Assembly (NCBI GenBank): GCA_916048055.1 | Contig: CAJZHL010000008.1 | Coordinates: 434,001-498,000 of the forward strand | Length of the DNA stretch: 64,000 bases | Direction of reading: 5' to 3' | DNA from: Pedinophyceae sp. YPF-701 | Lineage: Eukaryota > Chlorophyta > Pedinophyceae | In this document: positions 44,101-55,057 of the stretch, piece after piece | Layout: every line of letters starts with the position of its first letter | Numbering within the stretch: position 1 is the stretch's first letter | The notes under the pieces: generated by a model | Told to the model about the DNA's origin: nothing | Database searches by the model: none | What the model saw: the letters and a program-made list of their open reading frames with translations, nothing else | Translations under genes and position numbers: made by a program

Positions 44101-45076
44101 GCCGGGACCGCAGGCGATACAGGAGGCCGTCGAGCGGGCGAAGAGAGCTGCGGCGGCCGCAGCAGGTGCAAAGCAGGCGGCCGGAGCTGCGCAGCAGGCC
44201 CACGAAGGGGCTGCGTCAGGCGGGGCTGCAGGCAAGGATGCTGCCCTGGAGGACGCGCTGGAGCGCGCCCGGAAAGCCGCCCAGGGCATCACTGCAAAGG
44301 TGGCAGGACTCCCCCCCCCACCTGTCGGACTCCCCCCTCCCCCGGTCGGCCTGCCCCCGCCGCCAACCGGCCTGCCACCGCCTCCGGCGGGGCTGCCTCC
44401 GCCTCCAGCGGGGCTGCCTCCGCCGCCAACCGGCCTTCCGACGCCGCCGACTAGGGCCTCGCCGCTGCCTGCGAGCGCTGCTTCAAAACCGCAACCAGCG
44501 CCAGCCGCCGCGGCGCCGGTCGTCGACGACGGCACGACGGCCTCGGCGCGGCAGCTCCTGCGCGACGAGTACCGCGAGCGGTCCGGCGAGCAGCTCCGCA
44601 GCAAGTTCCGATCATCGCAAGTCGTCGGCGGCGGCGCGCCGGCAGCGGTGGTCATCGTGCCGCCGAAAAAGCCCGCCGCGAACCGCACGGACGCGGGCGG
44701 AGGCGTGACGGCGGCGCGGCCTGCGTGGCAGACGCCCGGAGCCGCGCCGCGACCGCAGCAGGCGTCGTGGCTGGCGGCGCGAACCCAGCAGTACTGGCAG
44801 GGCAAGCAGTCAGTCGGACTGAGTCAGTACACGCAGCACATGGACGGCGGAGGGGCGGCGCGGCAGGCGGCTGGCGGCGCCGCGCTGCCGGCCGCGCCAG
44901 CTCCGGTGCAGTGGGGGTCGAATGCACCGGGAGGGGGAGGTGCAGGGGGGGGGTCTGCGGCGCAGGATCCGGAGGTCGCGGCGGCGCTAGCGCGCGCGAA
45001 GGAGGTCGCTGCGCGGATCTCGGGAGCGGCAGATCCATCCGGCAAGTACAAGTGGGGCACAGGGCCCTCGCAGTGA
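41150..45076 (+). CDS. DDX42: DEAD-box RNA helicase, DDX42/SF3b125 type, 1038 aa
   Basis: Exons 41150..41258, 41397..41771, 41913..42058, 42217..42406, 42616..43042, 43207..45076; 1039 codons including stop. Upstream of the core the DDX42-type blocks DLDAFMAEIKQA, EYDASGNVV, PLAPVDHTQIEYPDFER and FSQCGF are present. Core: GYKEPTPIQ (274-282), AKTGSGKT (299-306), PTRELAEQ, DEAD (412-415), SAT (443-445), HRVGRTGRAG (about 587-596). DDX42 family proteins associate with the SF3b part of U2 snRNP. The closest plant class is RH24. N-terminal residues 37-78 (FSAWSTGQLREFLDRRGYDYDDC) look like a SAP/MANF-C-like helical motif. The C-terminal 450 residues are Ala/Gly/Pro-rich with a GLPPPP repeat. Confidence 0.92.
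44308..44454 (+). repeat. Coding heptad repeat (GLPPPPx) in DDX42
   Basis: Seven tandem 21-nt units encoding GLPPPP followed by V, T or A, at residues about 784-833; the last unit has decayed to GLPTPPT. Such tracts commonly bind WW or other proline-recognising domains in splicing factors; that role is inferred. Confidence 0.85.
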
Positions 45077-45596
45077 ACATACACACCACGTGGCGCTGTC
45101 CAGTAATCCTCCGTCTCTGAGAAGCTCTCTGTAGTCTCGTCGCATCGCTGGGGCAACGATGAGCAGGCCTTCGCCGGCTCGAAAGCGCCTGCGGCGGGGA
45201 CCGCCGGGCATTTCCGCCACCACCGATGCTAGTCGTGCGCTCTGACGACCTAGCTGTACTGCTCGTTCGCTTTTTCGACCAGTGCTGCGTGACGTAGACT
45301 ATGATCGACGTGGGAGGGAGTCACATGCGTGCCGTCGCGGTGCCAGGGCCATCTCATGCCATTTGCAGGTCGCAGTCAGACCTGCGTGCAAGTCTTCCGG
45401 TGTGCTTCGTCGCCAGCGTCTCCACCCCGTCACGACGCGTGCGCAGGTCGGCAGCGCAGCCAGACGAGGTGCCACATATCAGCACTTTGCCCATACGTGC
45501 CAACTCCAGCCTCTCCTCGCTATTTGCGTGCGGCGTCTTTTCAGCAGGTTCCAGGCAGCGGAGCGGCATCCACGTCGCTCTCGCGACGCAAACGCA
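45077..45596. other. Intergenic between convergent genes
   Basis: No gene recognised; presumed two 3' UTRs. Confidence 0.5.
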
Positions 45597-47420
45597 TCAC
45601 TTCTCACTCGTCGGCGGGTTGTCCCCGCCCTCCGCGGCGAGTCCCAGGTTCGTCAGACTGGCCTTCGCCCCCAGAGATCCGCACACGGTGCTCAGGTGCG
45701 CCTTCGCGAGGCCCAGGCGCTCGCGGAGGTCCGTGCGCGACATGGCCTCCTGCCGCAGCTTGTGCATCTGCAGCGCCTCCGCGCTGCTCATGCCGGGAAC
45801 TTCGACCAGCGCGGAGTAGGAGATGCGTGACGCCCACGCAAGGTGCTGCTGGCCGGGGGGGCCTGTTTCCAGGAGCGGGCGGTCGGTGAGGGCCCTGCGA
45901 GCGCGGATGGATGGTGGGAGTGTGTTGGCGCTGCGCAGGATGGGCGGAAAGACTCGCCGTGGGGACGAGCGGCGTTGCAGCTGGTGGCGCGTTCCGTGGA
46001 CTTGTTGTTGGGCCGAGCGCGGGCGCCTCCTTCTGCGCGCCCACCAGTCGCGCGCACGGTATTTTTCTCCAGAGCTCCATGCCGTGCCACGGAACAGCGG
46101 CAAGGATTGTGTCCCGGGGCTGTTCCATGACACGGAATGGTTTTCTTCAACATAAAGCCGTGCCTGCGACCGGTGGACGCGCAGAAGGAGGCGCCGCAAC
46201 CTCCACGACAACTGCGCGCCAACGGGGCGCGGCACTGGCTACGGCCCCCCTCCCAGGCCGCCAACACCGCGCGGCGGGCGCGGGCGACGCACCAGTCTTC
46301 GACGGTCGCCATCAGGTCGACCGCCTCGCCCTCGCCGTAGATCTTCTGCGCCAGCTCCCGCGCGGTCCGCAGCAGCTCGAGCACCTCGCGCGCCTCCTCC
46401 TCCGCGCGCCGCTCCTCCGCGGTGCCCCTCACCGGCTCGTCACGCATCAGCGCCACGCGCGCGCGCAGGTACGGCCGCCCCTGGGTCAGCTGCTGCAGCG
46501 CGACGCGACCCTCGCACTGCGGCGGCGGAGCGGGGATCGGTGCTGGCGCTTCAACCGACCATTTCGACGTGGTTCGCGCCATCAAGTGGGTCCATGAAAA
46601 GCATTCGTCGGGAGCATCAAGCGGGGCTTCGTGGAGACTGGCGGACGGACCTGGAGGGTGACGAGGGCGCCGACGTCCAGCTTCTGGATGCCCTCCACGC
46701 GGCACACCCCCGCCCACGCCATGGTCATCTCCTCGTCGGGAGTGCGCACGACCAGGGCGCCCGGGGACCTCGACATCGGCCCGACACCGCCGTCCACGAC
46801 GATGTGGCCCATGAAGCGGTGCTCGGAGTCTAGAACTTGCTCGAGGAGGTCGATGAAGCGCTTTTCGTACAGGTGGATGGTCTTGCGGTAGCCAGGTGTG
46901 ATGGTGTCTTCAGGCGGCCAGGCAAGGCAGGGCAGGTCGGAGTCCGGGAGCTCCGAGTGTACCGCGGGGACCGCTGCGGGGGTCCCTGCGGCGCGGAACA
47001 CAGGTGCGGTGAGTGAGCAGAGAGGGCAGGGCTTGTGGGCGGCGCGCGCGGCGCCTCGAGGTGGTGTGGTGCGAATTCCTCCGAAAGTGGTCCGAGGCGC
47101 CGAGGTGGGGACTGAGCTTGCGATGCACGGCGTCGCGCTGGTCGTGCATCGGCCGAGAAAAAGGCCTCGAATCGTTTGTGAGCATCTGTATCTGGCGACT
47201 GAGGCTGGTATAATGCGGCGGGAGAGGTGATGCCTGCGCTGAGGCGCGCTCATGGGCCGGAACGGACCTCGTCGGCCTGCCCGGCACACATGATGCACGG
47301 GCGCAGCAGGCGCGCCATCCCTGCTGCGCCAGGAGCAGCGGCCCCTGCGCACCGCTCGCCGGTGCGGAGCGAACCCGGCGTGGTGCGCCCCGCTCGTATT
47401 CCTCGAACAAGGCGGCCCAT
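45597..47420 (-). CDS. LON substrate-binding-domain protein, about 302 aa
   Basis: Exons 47420..47375, 46973..46651, 46516..46243, 45862..45597; 303 codons including stop. Exon 2 carries PCLAWPPEDTITPGYRKTIHL, EKRFIDLLEQVL, RFMGHIVVD and AGVCRVEGIQKL, the usual order of the LON N-terminal (PUA-like) domain; exon 3 continues CEGRVALQQLTQGRPYLRA and then a helical part; exon 4 ends with SALVEVPGMSSAEAL and a helical KLRQEAMSRTDLRERLGLAKA segment. There is no AAA+ or protease domain, so it belongs to the stand-alone LON-domain proteins of algae and plants, of unknown substrate. Exon 1 (15 residues) is a weak guess chosen by phase; a targeting peptide may be missed. Intron 3 contains a foldback repeat. 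Confidence 0.7.
46021..46193. repeat. Foldback (inverted-repeat) element in intron 3 of the LON-domain gene
   Basis: Left arm 46021-46098 and right arm 46110-46193 are reverse complements over about 75 nt with roughly three quarters identity (outer ends GGCGCCTCCTTCTGCGCG near-perfect; inner ends GGAACAGC perfect), with a centre of about 12 nt. Shape is that of a MITE or a long hairpin. No target-site duplication is evident. Confidence 0.7.
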
Positions 47421-47886
47421 GCCGGGACGTGAGGGGCGCGCAGGCCGCCGTCGCGGCCGCGCTGGCCATCCTCGGGCTTTGCCGGGGCAGTTCAGGCGCC
47501 AGCTCGCTTTCCGGGCCGCACACAAGCGTTATTCACTACTTCCGTCTCTCCGAGATCCTACAGATCACGACTGAGCCGCCCACGCCGCGGCACGCGCCCG
47601 AAGCCGCTCACACAGTCAGCCAGTGCTGAGCACTGCTCTCCTTTTCCTTTGATGACTCAGGTCGCAAAACACCCCCAGACGACGGCGGGAGCACGCCTCA
47701 AACGCAGCGCCGCCGGACCGCACGGCCGCCCACGCTCCCACGCGACGTACGCCCCCCCCGGCACTACCCCGCCCCGTCAACGTTGAACACTTTACTCAGA
47801 CACGTCGCGCAAGCAGCGCGCTTGAGCACCGCGCTCTCACACCGTCCAGCCGGGCGTCCCCGCGAAGTCCGCCACGCACAGCGCCG
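47421..47886. other. Intergenic
   Basis: Between the 3' end of the YkgJ-type gene and the assigned start of the LON-domain gene (both -). A missed 5' exon of the latter may lie here; none is convincing. Confidence 0.45.
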
Positions 47887-48471
47887 TCATCGTCCCCCGA
47901 AGCCCTTGGACGCGGCGGCGGCGCGTTTCTTCACCTTTTTCGCCAGCGGGGCGCGTTCGCGCCGCGCGACGTACGCACGGCTCTCCTGCAGCATGCGCAG
48001 CGCGTGGTCGACGTCCTGCGGCGGCGCGTCCTCGTGGTCGAAGCCCTCGCACGTCTCGCGCTTCTCCTGCTGCCACGTGTCCTCGTCGACCAGCGCTGGC
48101 CACCACGGATACGTCTTGCACATCAGCGGCCTGACGTCGTGCACGCGACAGAGGTTCGAGTCCGGCTCGAGGAAGATGCACGCGCCGTCCACGTCGCCCG
48201 GCCGCGTCTTGAGGAAGTACCACCCCTGACGCCTGGTATAATCCTTGGTGTATTTTTCGAGAAAGGTGGGGGTGTCCAGCTCGAGCCTCTGCGCCATCGC
48301 GGCGGCCTCGGCGGAGTCGATCCAGACCTCGCCCGCGCCCGTGCAGCACTTGCCGCACTCAGTGCACCTGCAGGCAGCGCGCGGCGGGGGTTCGTACTGT
48401 TCCAGCAGCTTCCTGTGTTGACCACCCTGCTCGCGCATGGTAGCGACGACGGAGGAAACGGAGGGTGACAT
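47887..48471 (-). CDS. YkgJ/UPF0153-type CxxCxxCC protein, 194 aa
   Basis: Single exon, ATG at 48471, stop at 47887. The motif CRCTECGKCCTG (C-x-C-x2-C-x2-CC) and later cysteines in GACIFLEPDSNLCRVHDVRP and LMCKTYPWWP define the putative zinc- or iron-chelating family found in bacteria, algae and plants. C-terminus is basic (KKVKKRAAAASKGFGGR). Function unknown. The same frame is open upstream of the ATG to 48534, so a spliced or further 5' start is possible. Confidence 0.75.
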   Translation of the reverse strand: MSPSVSSVVATMREQGGQHRKLLEQYEPPPRAACRCTECGKCCTGAGEVWIDSAEAAAMAQRLELDTPTFLEKYTKDYTRRQGWYFLKTRPGDVDGACIFLEPDSNLCRVHDVRPLMCKTYPWWPALVDEDTWQQEKRETCEGFDHEDAPPQDVDHALRMLQESRAYVARRERAPLAKKVKKRAAAASKGFGGR

Positions 48472-49686
48472 GCGTGTAGCGACGTCTCGGTTTGTTCGCG
48501 CCGCGACGACGCCCTCGCCCCGCACCACCTCCACCCGCGCAACACCGGCAGCTCAAGCGTCGTCAACAGCCCCGCCGACCGCTGAGGGCCTCCAGTGGAG
48601 GCCACCGGGTGGACCACCCCGAAGGATGGATGCTCTCCACCCTCCGCGGGCTGTCGGCGCCATCCTCGAGCTTCTTGTCGGTCTTATACTCCCCGGAGGA
48701 CCCCAAGTACAAGCACCAGTACCGACCAAAGAGTACAAGACCGAGAAAAAGCTCAAGGATGCCGCGGAGCACTCAAGGAAGGACGCCGACAGCCCGAGGA
48801 GGGGCGGAGGCCCTCCAGCGGTCGGCGGGGTCGGTCTGAGGCTCTGTGCACTCTCTGGTGCGCACACCGCGCGATAAGCGGCGTGAAATGGGTCCGTTCG
48901 GCTCCGTGCGGTGCATCAGGGTGTTGTATGGGCGTACGTGAAGGAGCGGGCGCTGAACGCGGCCCGTGCGCGCTCGTCTTCGCCGGCGCTGTCTTGTGCC
49001 ACTGCTGCCCGGCGGATGAGGCGACCACAACGCCGCGGAAGTGCGGGTTGTCGCGATGTAACGCGGCTTGAGGGGTTACACCGAGCTTGAGGAGGCCGCG
49101 ACGTGCAAAACATGGCGCTGGCGTTCCGTCTGATGGGCGTGGAGGCGCACGTCATTGTTCGATGAAGAAAGGCCGAATGTGACGCGCCAACCAAGGAGTT
49201 GTGCGATGAAGTCAGCGCGCGCGTCAATGTGATGTCGGACGCACGCACCAGGGTGTCGCATTGCTGGCGGGGAGCTCGCAGGGACCGGTACAAGGGGGGG
49301 CGTGTCTGGGAGTGCCCACACCCCTCGCGCGCCAGTGACAGGCCGCGCGGAGTACTACAGCTCCCGCTGCAGGTGCGGGCCTCATGTACATCTGCAGCAG
49401 CGGTCGAGACGCGACGGTCCGGGCTCATTCGGCTCTTCCAGGCCTTGCCCTACACACAGTAGCGAGTGTGCTTTTGCGGCTGCTTGGGAGTGCAGTGCTA
49501 GCTTGGCCTCGTCGGTGACTGCCCATATAGAGTGAATAGCGAACTCCACGGCACGGAGAGGCGCGCGAGAGCGCAAATACTGACCTGAGAGGCCACAAGA
49601 AGGTCACGCCGTTCGTGGTCGCCTCTCTTGTTAAGTACCTAGTACAACCTCAGGGAAGCATTCCCCACTTCGTGAGTCGTGTGGAC
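48472..49686. other. Intergenic, 1.2 kb, with foldback element
   Basis: Divergent promoter region for the YkgJ-type gene and the small membrane protein. Holds the foldback repeat at 48570-48830. The remainder shows no gene, RNA or other structure that I can support. Confidence 0.5.
48570..48830. repeat. Long foldback element, about 260 bp
   Basis: Outer arms CCCCGCCGACCGCTGAGGGC (48570 onward) and its complement ending at 48830 pair over 24 nt with one extra base. Inner arms 48640-48691 and 48731-48801 also pair (CTCGGGCTGTCGGCG and GAGCTTTTTCTCGGTCTTG types) except for a 22-nt insertion in the right arm. The whole unit folds on itself, as expected for a MITE or a transcribed long hairpin. 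Confidence 0.75.
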
Positions 49687-50270
49687 ATGGTGTCGGCGGA
49701 CGAGATTAAGATCGCATCGCGCGGCAAGGTGGACCGGAAAGAACAGCGCAAGCAGCAGCGGGCCAACCTGGAGCGGGCGCTGGCTCCCAAGCGCAAAGAC
49801 CTCGAGAGCAACATCAGAAAGGATCTCGGGAAGGACGCGAGCGACGAAGAGGCGAGAATCACGGCACTTCACGCACCCTACCCTGCGCAACACGCCTCAC
49901 CAGCGCCCGCGGCGCCCCGTCCGGCGCCTTCCCACCGCCACGCCCCGCGTCCGCTCACCCGCGGCACTACCTCGCGCTGCAGGTGGAAGCCGTGGTCGAG
50001 CGTGAGTTCCAGCAGCTGATCGATGATGCGATGGATGCCATCGAACCATCGCCGGAACGGGAGTGGACGCTGCTGCGGGTGCTGTGGGAGGCGCTGACGT
50101 GGATCGTGGCCGTCGGGTGCGCGCTGTTTGCGTGGTGGGGGCTGAACCACGTGGACGAGTTGGCGCAGGTGCTGGCGGGCAACGGAAACCTGCGCGTGAC
50201 GGTGCTGGGCCGCAAGTACGAGCTCGGGTGGGCGGAGAAGCCGCAGCCCTTCCACGACTACTTCGGATGA
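49687..50270 (+). CDS. Small single-pass membrane protein of unknown function, 150 aa
   Basis: Exons 49687..49851 and 49983..50270; 151 codons including stop. Exon 1 encodes a highly charged helical segment (KVDRKEQRKQQRANLERAL); exon 2 gives EREFQQLIDDAMDAIEPSPE, one hydrophobic helix (ALTWIVAVGCALFAWWGL) and a C-terminal tail ending HDYFG. I do not recognise the family. The intron has a GC donor (GAG/GCGAGA); the alternative of reading on gives a Pro/His-rich frame that looks non-coding. Upstream frame is open to 49615, but without an ATG. Confidence 0.6.
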
Positions 50271-50700
50271 CGCCGCACGGCTTGTTTGAAGATGTCGATA
50301 GATTAATATTGAAACGTGATTGATAGTGAATGGTGTCGAGGGACGGTTGCCGTCAGCCACGGTCGCACTCACGCCCGCGTACCGACCCTCCTCGCCGCTG
50401 CTGGCCGCACACCCCGCGTTCGGGCCAGCGCCGGTGCCTCGACTCCCAGCGCCACCCCAAGGGCCATGCGCAACACCAGGTAGCTTGACCGGCCTGGCGG
50501 CGCCTGGGGCCGCCCTTCTGCCACGGATCCAAGGCACGCATGTGCATCTGCAGCTGGCGGACCGCACGCGCGAGCGCGCAAGCGTGCGCTGACGCAACTC
50601 GTCCCAGTGCAGCACCGGCCACGCAAGGCACGCCGGTGCGGAATCGCAGTTCCGCCAACTGCCGCCTCACATCGCGGCAACGGGCAGCGCATGGCGCCCG
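50271..50700. other. Intergenic between convergent genes
   Basis: No gene recognised. Confidence 0.5.
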
Positions 50701-53044
50701 TCAGCTCTCCCCGGGGCCCTCGTCCACCTCCGCTACCTGCTCTTCCGCTACACTCCCCCCAATGGCCCCCCCGCTCCGCCGCGCGCTCGCCGGCCGGTTC
50801 CGCCGCGCCGACGACGACCCCGACGCCCGCCCGTCCGCGCCGCCGCCCTCCGCGCCGCCGCCCTCCGCGCCGCCGCCCTGCTCGTCCCTCAGCGCCGTCA
50901 ATAAACTCCACCCCTCCGCGTCGCCCTCCTGCTGCCCCGCCGACAACGGCCGCCCCGACGCCGTCCGTCCGGACCCAGGCCGGCGCCCCCCGCCCGGCTG
51001 GGCCGCCCGCGCCGGCTTCCCCGGCGACGCGCCCGCCGCACGCGGACGGGACGGGCTGCTCCCGCTGCGCGGCGGGAGCCGCGCCGCCGCCGTTCCGCCG
51101 TTCCCGTTCCCCGCCGCGCTCGACCGCTTCTTCGCGTACGGCGACGGCGGAGGGTTCGCGTCCTTCTTCGCTGCGGCGGAGCTGGGCCGCGTGCGCCGCC
51201 CCTGCGTCGCGTTGCTGTCCTGACCATACACCACTAGTTTGTGTAGCCGGTCCGCCATACGAGGCTGCTTGGCGGCCGCAGCGCGCACGGGGTCCTGCAT
51301 TCCGGACCCCTCTCTCATCGGCGGCAGCGGCTTCGTGACGTTCTTGCGCCGCGACGCGACGGACGCCGGCGGCGGCGCGCGCAGCGTGCCCTTGGCCGAG
51401 CGCGCCTGTTCGCCGGCTGCGACCTCCGCGATCGTCGGCTTGAGGCACGCGGAGACCGGGCGGTTGAGCTGCAGGTTCCCCGCGGAGAACGCGGGCTCCT
51501 GGCGCTCCACGGGCCGCTGCATGTTGACGTCCTTGCCGACCAGGCCCTCGCGCAGGGCGCGGCCGAGGTCGCGCGTCTCGAGCCGCTGCTGCTTCTCGAG
51601 CGCCTGCCGCGCCACGTCGTACCGGTGGACCAGCTGCTTCGACGCGGCCTCCTTTTTCACCTGCGATATAACAAGAACATCGACAACGCCGTTGGAGAAC
51701 GGTTGGTTGCACGCACGCGTCCGGCGGCCGCAGCTACGGCGCACCGCCCTCGCGCGTGCTCAGAAATGCTTAGCTGCGCGGCGAACGGCGCGATCCGGGC
51801 GCCCCCTCGGCGCACCTGCAGCTCCGACTCCATGCGCTCCAGGCGCCCCGCGAGCGCCTCCAGCTCCTTCTCCTGCCGCGCGTGCATCCGCTGCGTCTCC
51901 ATCTCCTGCCGCTCGAAGAAGTGCTTCTCCTGCATCGCGCGCTCCCGCGCCTCCGTCTCGTCCGCGGCCTGCCGCACCGTCTCGGCCTCGGCGTAGTTCT
52001 TCTGCCGCACCAGCCGCGCCTCCTTCTCGCGCAGCGACAGCAGCTCCGCGCTCGACTTGAACCTGATGCTCCTGGACTCCTGCTGGCGCCGCAGCAGCAC
52101 CTGCTCCTGCAGCTGGCGCGCCCGCACCCCCTCCTCCATCTCGTGCAGGCGCGCGCTCAGCTCCTCGTCCGCCTTGTTCCACTCCGTCTCGAAGCGCTCG
52201 ACCTGCGGCGCGACCTCGCTTTCACACGTCACGAACAAGGCAGACGCGCGGGAACATCGCGCGAACGCTCCGCGCCCCGCGGGCCGCTGCTCACACAGAG
52301 AGCCTTCGAGCGGCGACGCTGGCGGCTGCGCGGCGGGTTCCGGCCGGGGAAGCGGCTGGCGGCGTGGCACAGGGCGGGAGGAAGGCGCGGAGGGGCACGG
52401 ACCTCGTTTCGGAAGGCTTCCTCGATCATGAGACGCTCCCGCATGTGTTTGTCCTCCAGCGCGCTGCGTCTCCTGTCGGCCTCCTCCTCGCGCACTTGCC
52501 GCATGCGCTCGGCCGTCGCGGACGCCTCGTTGTACCTGCCGGCCTCCTCGCACCTCCTGCGACGCGGTGGGGGCCGCGGGGCGCGCGCGGGTCGGCGCGT
52601 GGGCAGCGTCGTGCAGAGGCCGGGCGAGCCTGGGCCGTCCCGAACGCCAGCGCGGCTGTTCGGCAACGAACTGGACCACGGTGGTCAGCGTGGCGCGTGG
52701 AGCATCGGGGAGGTGCGACCACGCGCGGCGTGCGGGCTGCTCGCTGCGCAAGCACTCGGGGCAGCACTTTGGGGTGCCCTCCGGCGCCACAAGTGCGTGC
52801 TTTCCGGGACAGTTCGTGGAAATTCGGACGCTGGTAGCGACGGGGCGTCGCGGTGCGGCGAGTCGGACCGGAACGTCCGCGGCGGTGCTGCGTGCCTGCG
52901 GTGCTCATTTAGGCGCAGGAGGTACTCCTCGACGGCCTCGTCAGGGCGCTCCGAGATGGCGACGAGCGACAGACCCGCTTCCTCCTTCGACGTCCGGAGC
53001 GAAGCCGAGCGCCGCACGGCCGGCTGCTCCGTCGCCGCGGTCAT
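50701..53044 (-). CDS. Coiled-coil protein of a protist-wide family, 549 aa
   Basis: Exons 53044..52896, 52556..52403, 52202..51816, 51660..50701; 550 codons including stop. After a short N-terminus, EAVEEYLLRLNEHRRRCEEA and AERMRQVREEEADRRRSAL start a long charged coiled coil running through VERFETEWNKADEELSARL to about residue 300. The C-terminal third is low-complexity, with repeated RPxSA and GGGAEGGGA units. The EYLL-LNEHRRxCE...FETEW pattern recurs, as far as I recall, in flagellate and other protist proteins of unknown role; a cytoskeletal or flagellar function is a guess. Intron 1 appears to have a GC donor (CAG/GCACGC). Confidence 0.65.
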
Positions 53045-53579
53045 CGCGGCCCCTCGCTGAAGCCACAGGTGCTACGAAGCTCCCGCGCAGCCGTCCCGAC
53101 CGCGACCCGACGCGACGTGGCACAGGATCGCGCTCGATAGCTCGCGAGATCGGCGCTGGTGCCGGAAAAGGCGGCGTTCGATCACCGCTCGTGCTGAACG
53201 GCGAAACCGTCACTGTCGAGCAACAAGATGTGCGCAACGCACGGAGAGGAATCGCGGAACGGAAGTGCTGCAGGCGCGCCCGTGCACTGAATGCCCTGCG
53301 CGCGCCGGCGCCGCCCCCCTTCGCCCGCGGAGCGCGCGCGCAGCGGATTGTTGCGATGCTAACGACGCTCAGTCAGGTCTAACACCCCCCCTGTCCCGCA
53401 CACGCACCACCCACGGCCGCACGGCCGCTCCGGCGTTGCCGGCAAGCCGCTGCGGCGCGCCTCTCGCTTTGGCACCGCGCCCGCGGTCGCGACGACCCGG
53501 CGACGCGGCGTGGCGGCGCTACGAGTGCGCCAGCTGCGTGTCACACCCAGCGGCCTTACGCGGGCTCTCGAGCGGCAGC
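53045..53579. other. Intergenic
   Basis: Promoter side of the coiled-coil gene and 3' side of the YGGT gene. No gene recognised. Contains a GCGGGCTCTCGAGC stretch that also occurs in intron 4 of array copy G. Confidence 0.5.
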
Positions 53580-55057
53580 CTACTGCTGCTCCTCGGCGGC
53601 GCGGCGGCCGAACAGCCTGCGGAGCGGTCCCCGGCGCGGCTTTGCCTCCTGGGCCTCGGCGCCGCCCTTAGGCATCTCGGCGGGGAGGGCCGCGGCCGAG
53701 GAGGTGAAGACATCGAGGACGATGAACGCCAGGATCGGCGACAGGTCGATCGAGCCCCCGAGCGGCGGGATCAGGCCCCTGCGAGGTATTCGGGGTGAGA
53801 GGAGGGACATCAGCGCATTGCTTTTGCTGGACGTGCTCCAAGTTCTCGTTCGTTGACGTTGGGGCTGGCCGAAGGAGCGCGCGCGGGTGCGTGGGGAGGG
53901 GGCGTACCGGAAGAGGTTGAGGTAGGGGTCGCAGACGGTGGCGAGGGGCGAGATGAGCGCCGCGGGAGGGTTCGGGAACCAGGTGAGGACGAGGCGCATG
54001 ATGAGCGCGCCGTTGTACAGCTGGAGGAACGAGTTGATGCCCTGCGTGGTCACCGCCTCCACGACCGTGTCGCCCGGGATCACCGCTGCGGGGAGCGACC
54101 GGGTGGCTCGCTGTGAGCAACAGGCGCTCGGGACGTGTAGCTGCTCGATGACGGCGCGAAAGGCGGCGCGGGACGCGCTTCGGGATGTGATGCGTCGAAC
54201 GCGGCGACCGATGCGGGCGTGCGGCGGGAATCGCGGCGGCGGAGGTTCAGGATGCAACCACGGGGCACGTACCGGCGAACCCGAGCTGACGCAGGTTGAC
54301 GACGCGGCTAGGGAGCTGCGCGGCGTCGCCGACCGCCCTGGCACGCATCGTGTGCGTCCCGTCCTTCCTGCGAGGCCAAAGCGAGGCGGGAGGGCGCGGC
54401 GATCAGCCCTTGACCTTCAGCGAGCCCTCCAGCCGGGCTCACTGCGGTCCCTCGGGGCACCTCAGGGCTCAAATTCGATCGGACGATGTTACACCGGGCG
54501 CCAGCTTGCAGCAGCGGTACAGAAAAGCGCGAAAAAGGTGGTACGAAAGCGGAGGTGCAGTGGGAAGGCTTCCCTTGGTGGATGTGCGAGCAGGGGCTTT
54601 GGGCGGCGCGCGCGGCGTGGTTGCGGGGAGGACGGGCGCGGGGTTACCTGCAGCGGTGTGTCACGCGGAAGTTCTTCGCGAGCGCCTCGTCCACCTTGGC
54701 CTTGAGCTCCTCGAGCGGGCCCGGCATCGCGGCGACGACCTGGGTGGAGCTACGGTGCGGTGTGCGGGTCGAGCGGGGCGCGGGAGGCGGTGCGGGGCGC
54801 GTCGATGCGGAAAATGAAATCGTGAGCAACGAGTTCTGGGTTGATGCGGGGCAGGCGACGGCCCTCGACGGCGCTCAAGGCCGAGCAACCACTGAGAGGT
54901 CTTCGCGTCCACGTCAGTCGGGTTTTCCTCGACTGCCAGCGCATGCCGCCCCTGGCTGTCAACACACCATGCCGCCCGCGCGCGCGGCCGCCGCCGCGGG
55001 GCCGCACAACCACGGCAACTGTCCGGACAGCCGTCGCATGTCGCGCAACGCCGCCAT
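53580..55057 (-). CDS. YGGT/YlmG family plastid membrane protein, 217 aa
   Basis: Exons 55057..54968, 54739..54648, 54367..54273, 54085..53908, 53778..53580; 218 codons including stop. Residues 1-30 (MAALRDMRRLSGQLPWLCG, Ala-rich) fit a plastid transit peptide. The YGGT core is clear: FLQLYNGALIMRLVLTWFPN, CDPYLNLFRGLIPPLGG and IDLSPILAFIVLDVF, giving two hydrophobic helices. In plants YlmG/CCB3 proteins act in nucleoid distribution or in haem attachment to cytochrome b6. C-terminus is basic (RRGPLRRLFGRR). Exons 1 and 2 were joined by phase and give a continuous frame; MPGPLEEL near residue 35 is an alternative start. Confidence 0.82.

Noticed and set aside
48437-48877. Open frames on both strands over the foldback element
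   Set aside because: Explained by the inverted repeat itself; the two translations are not related to any protein.
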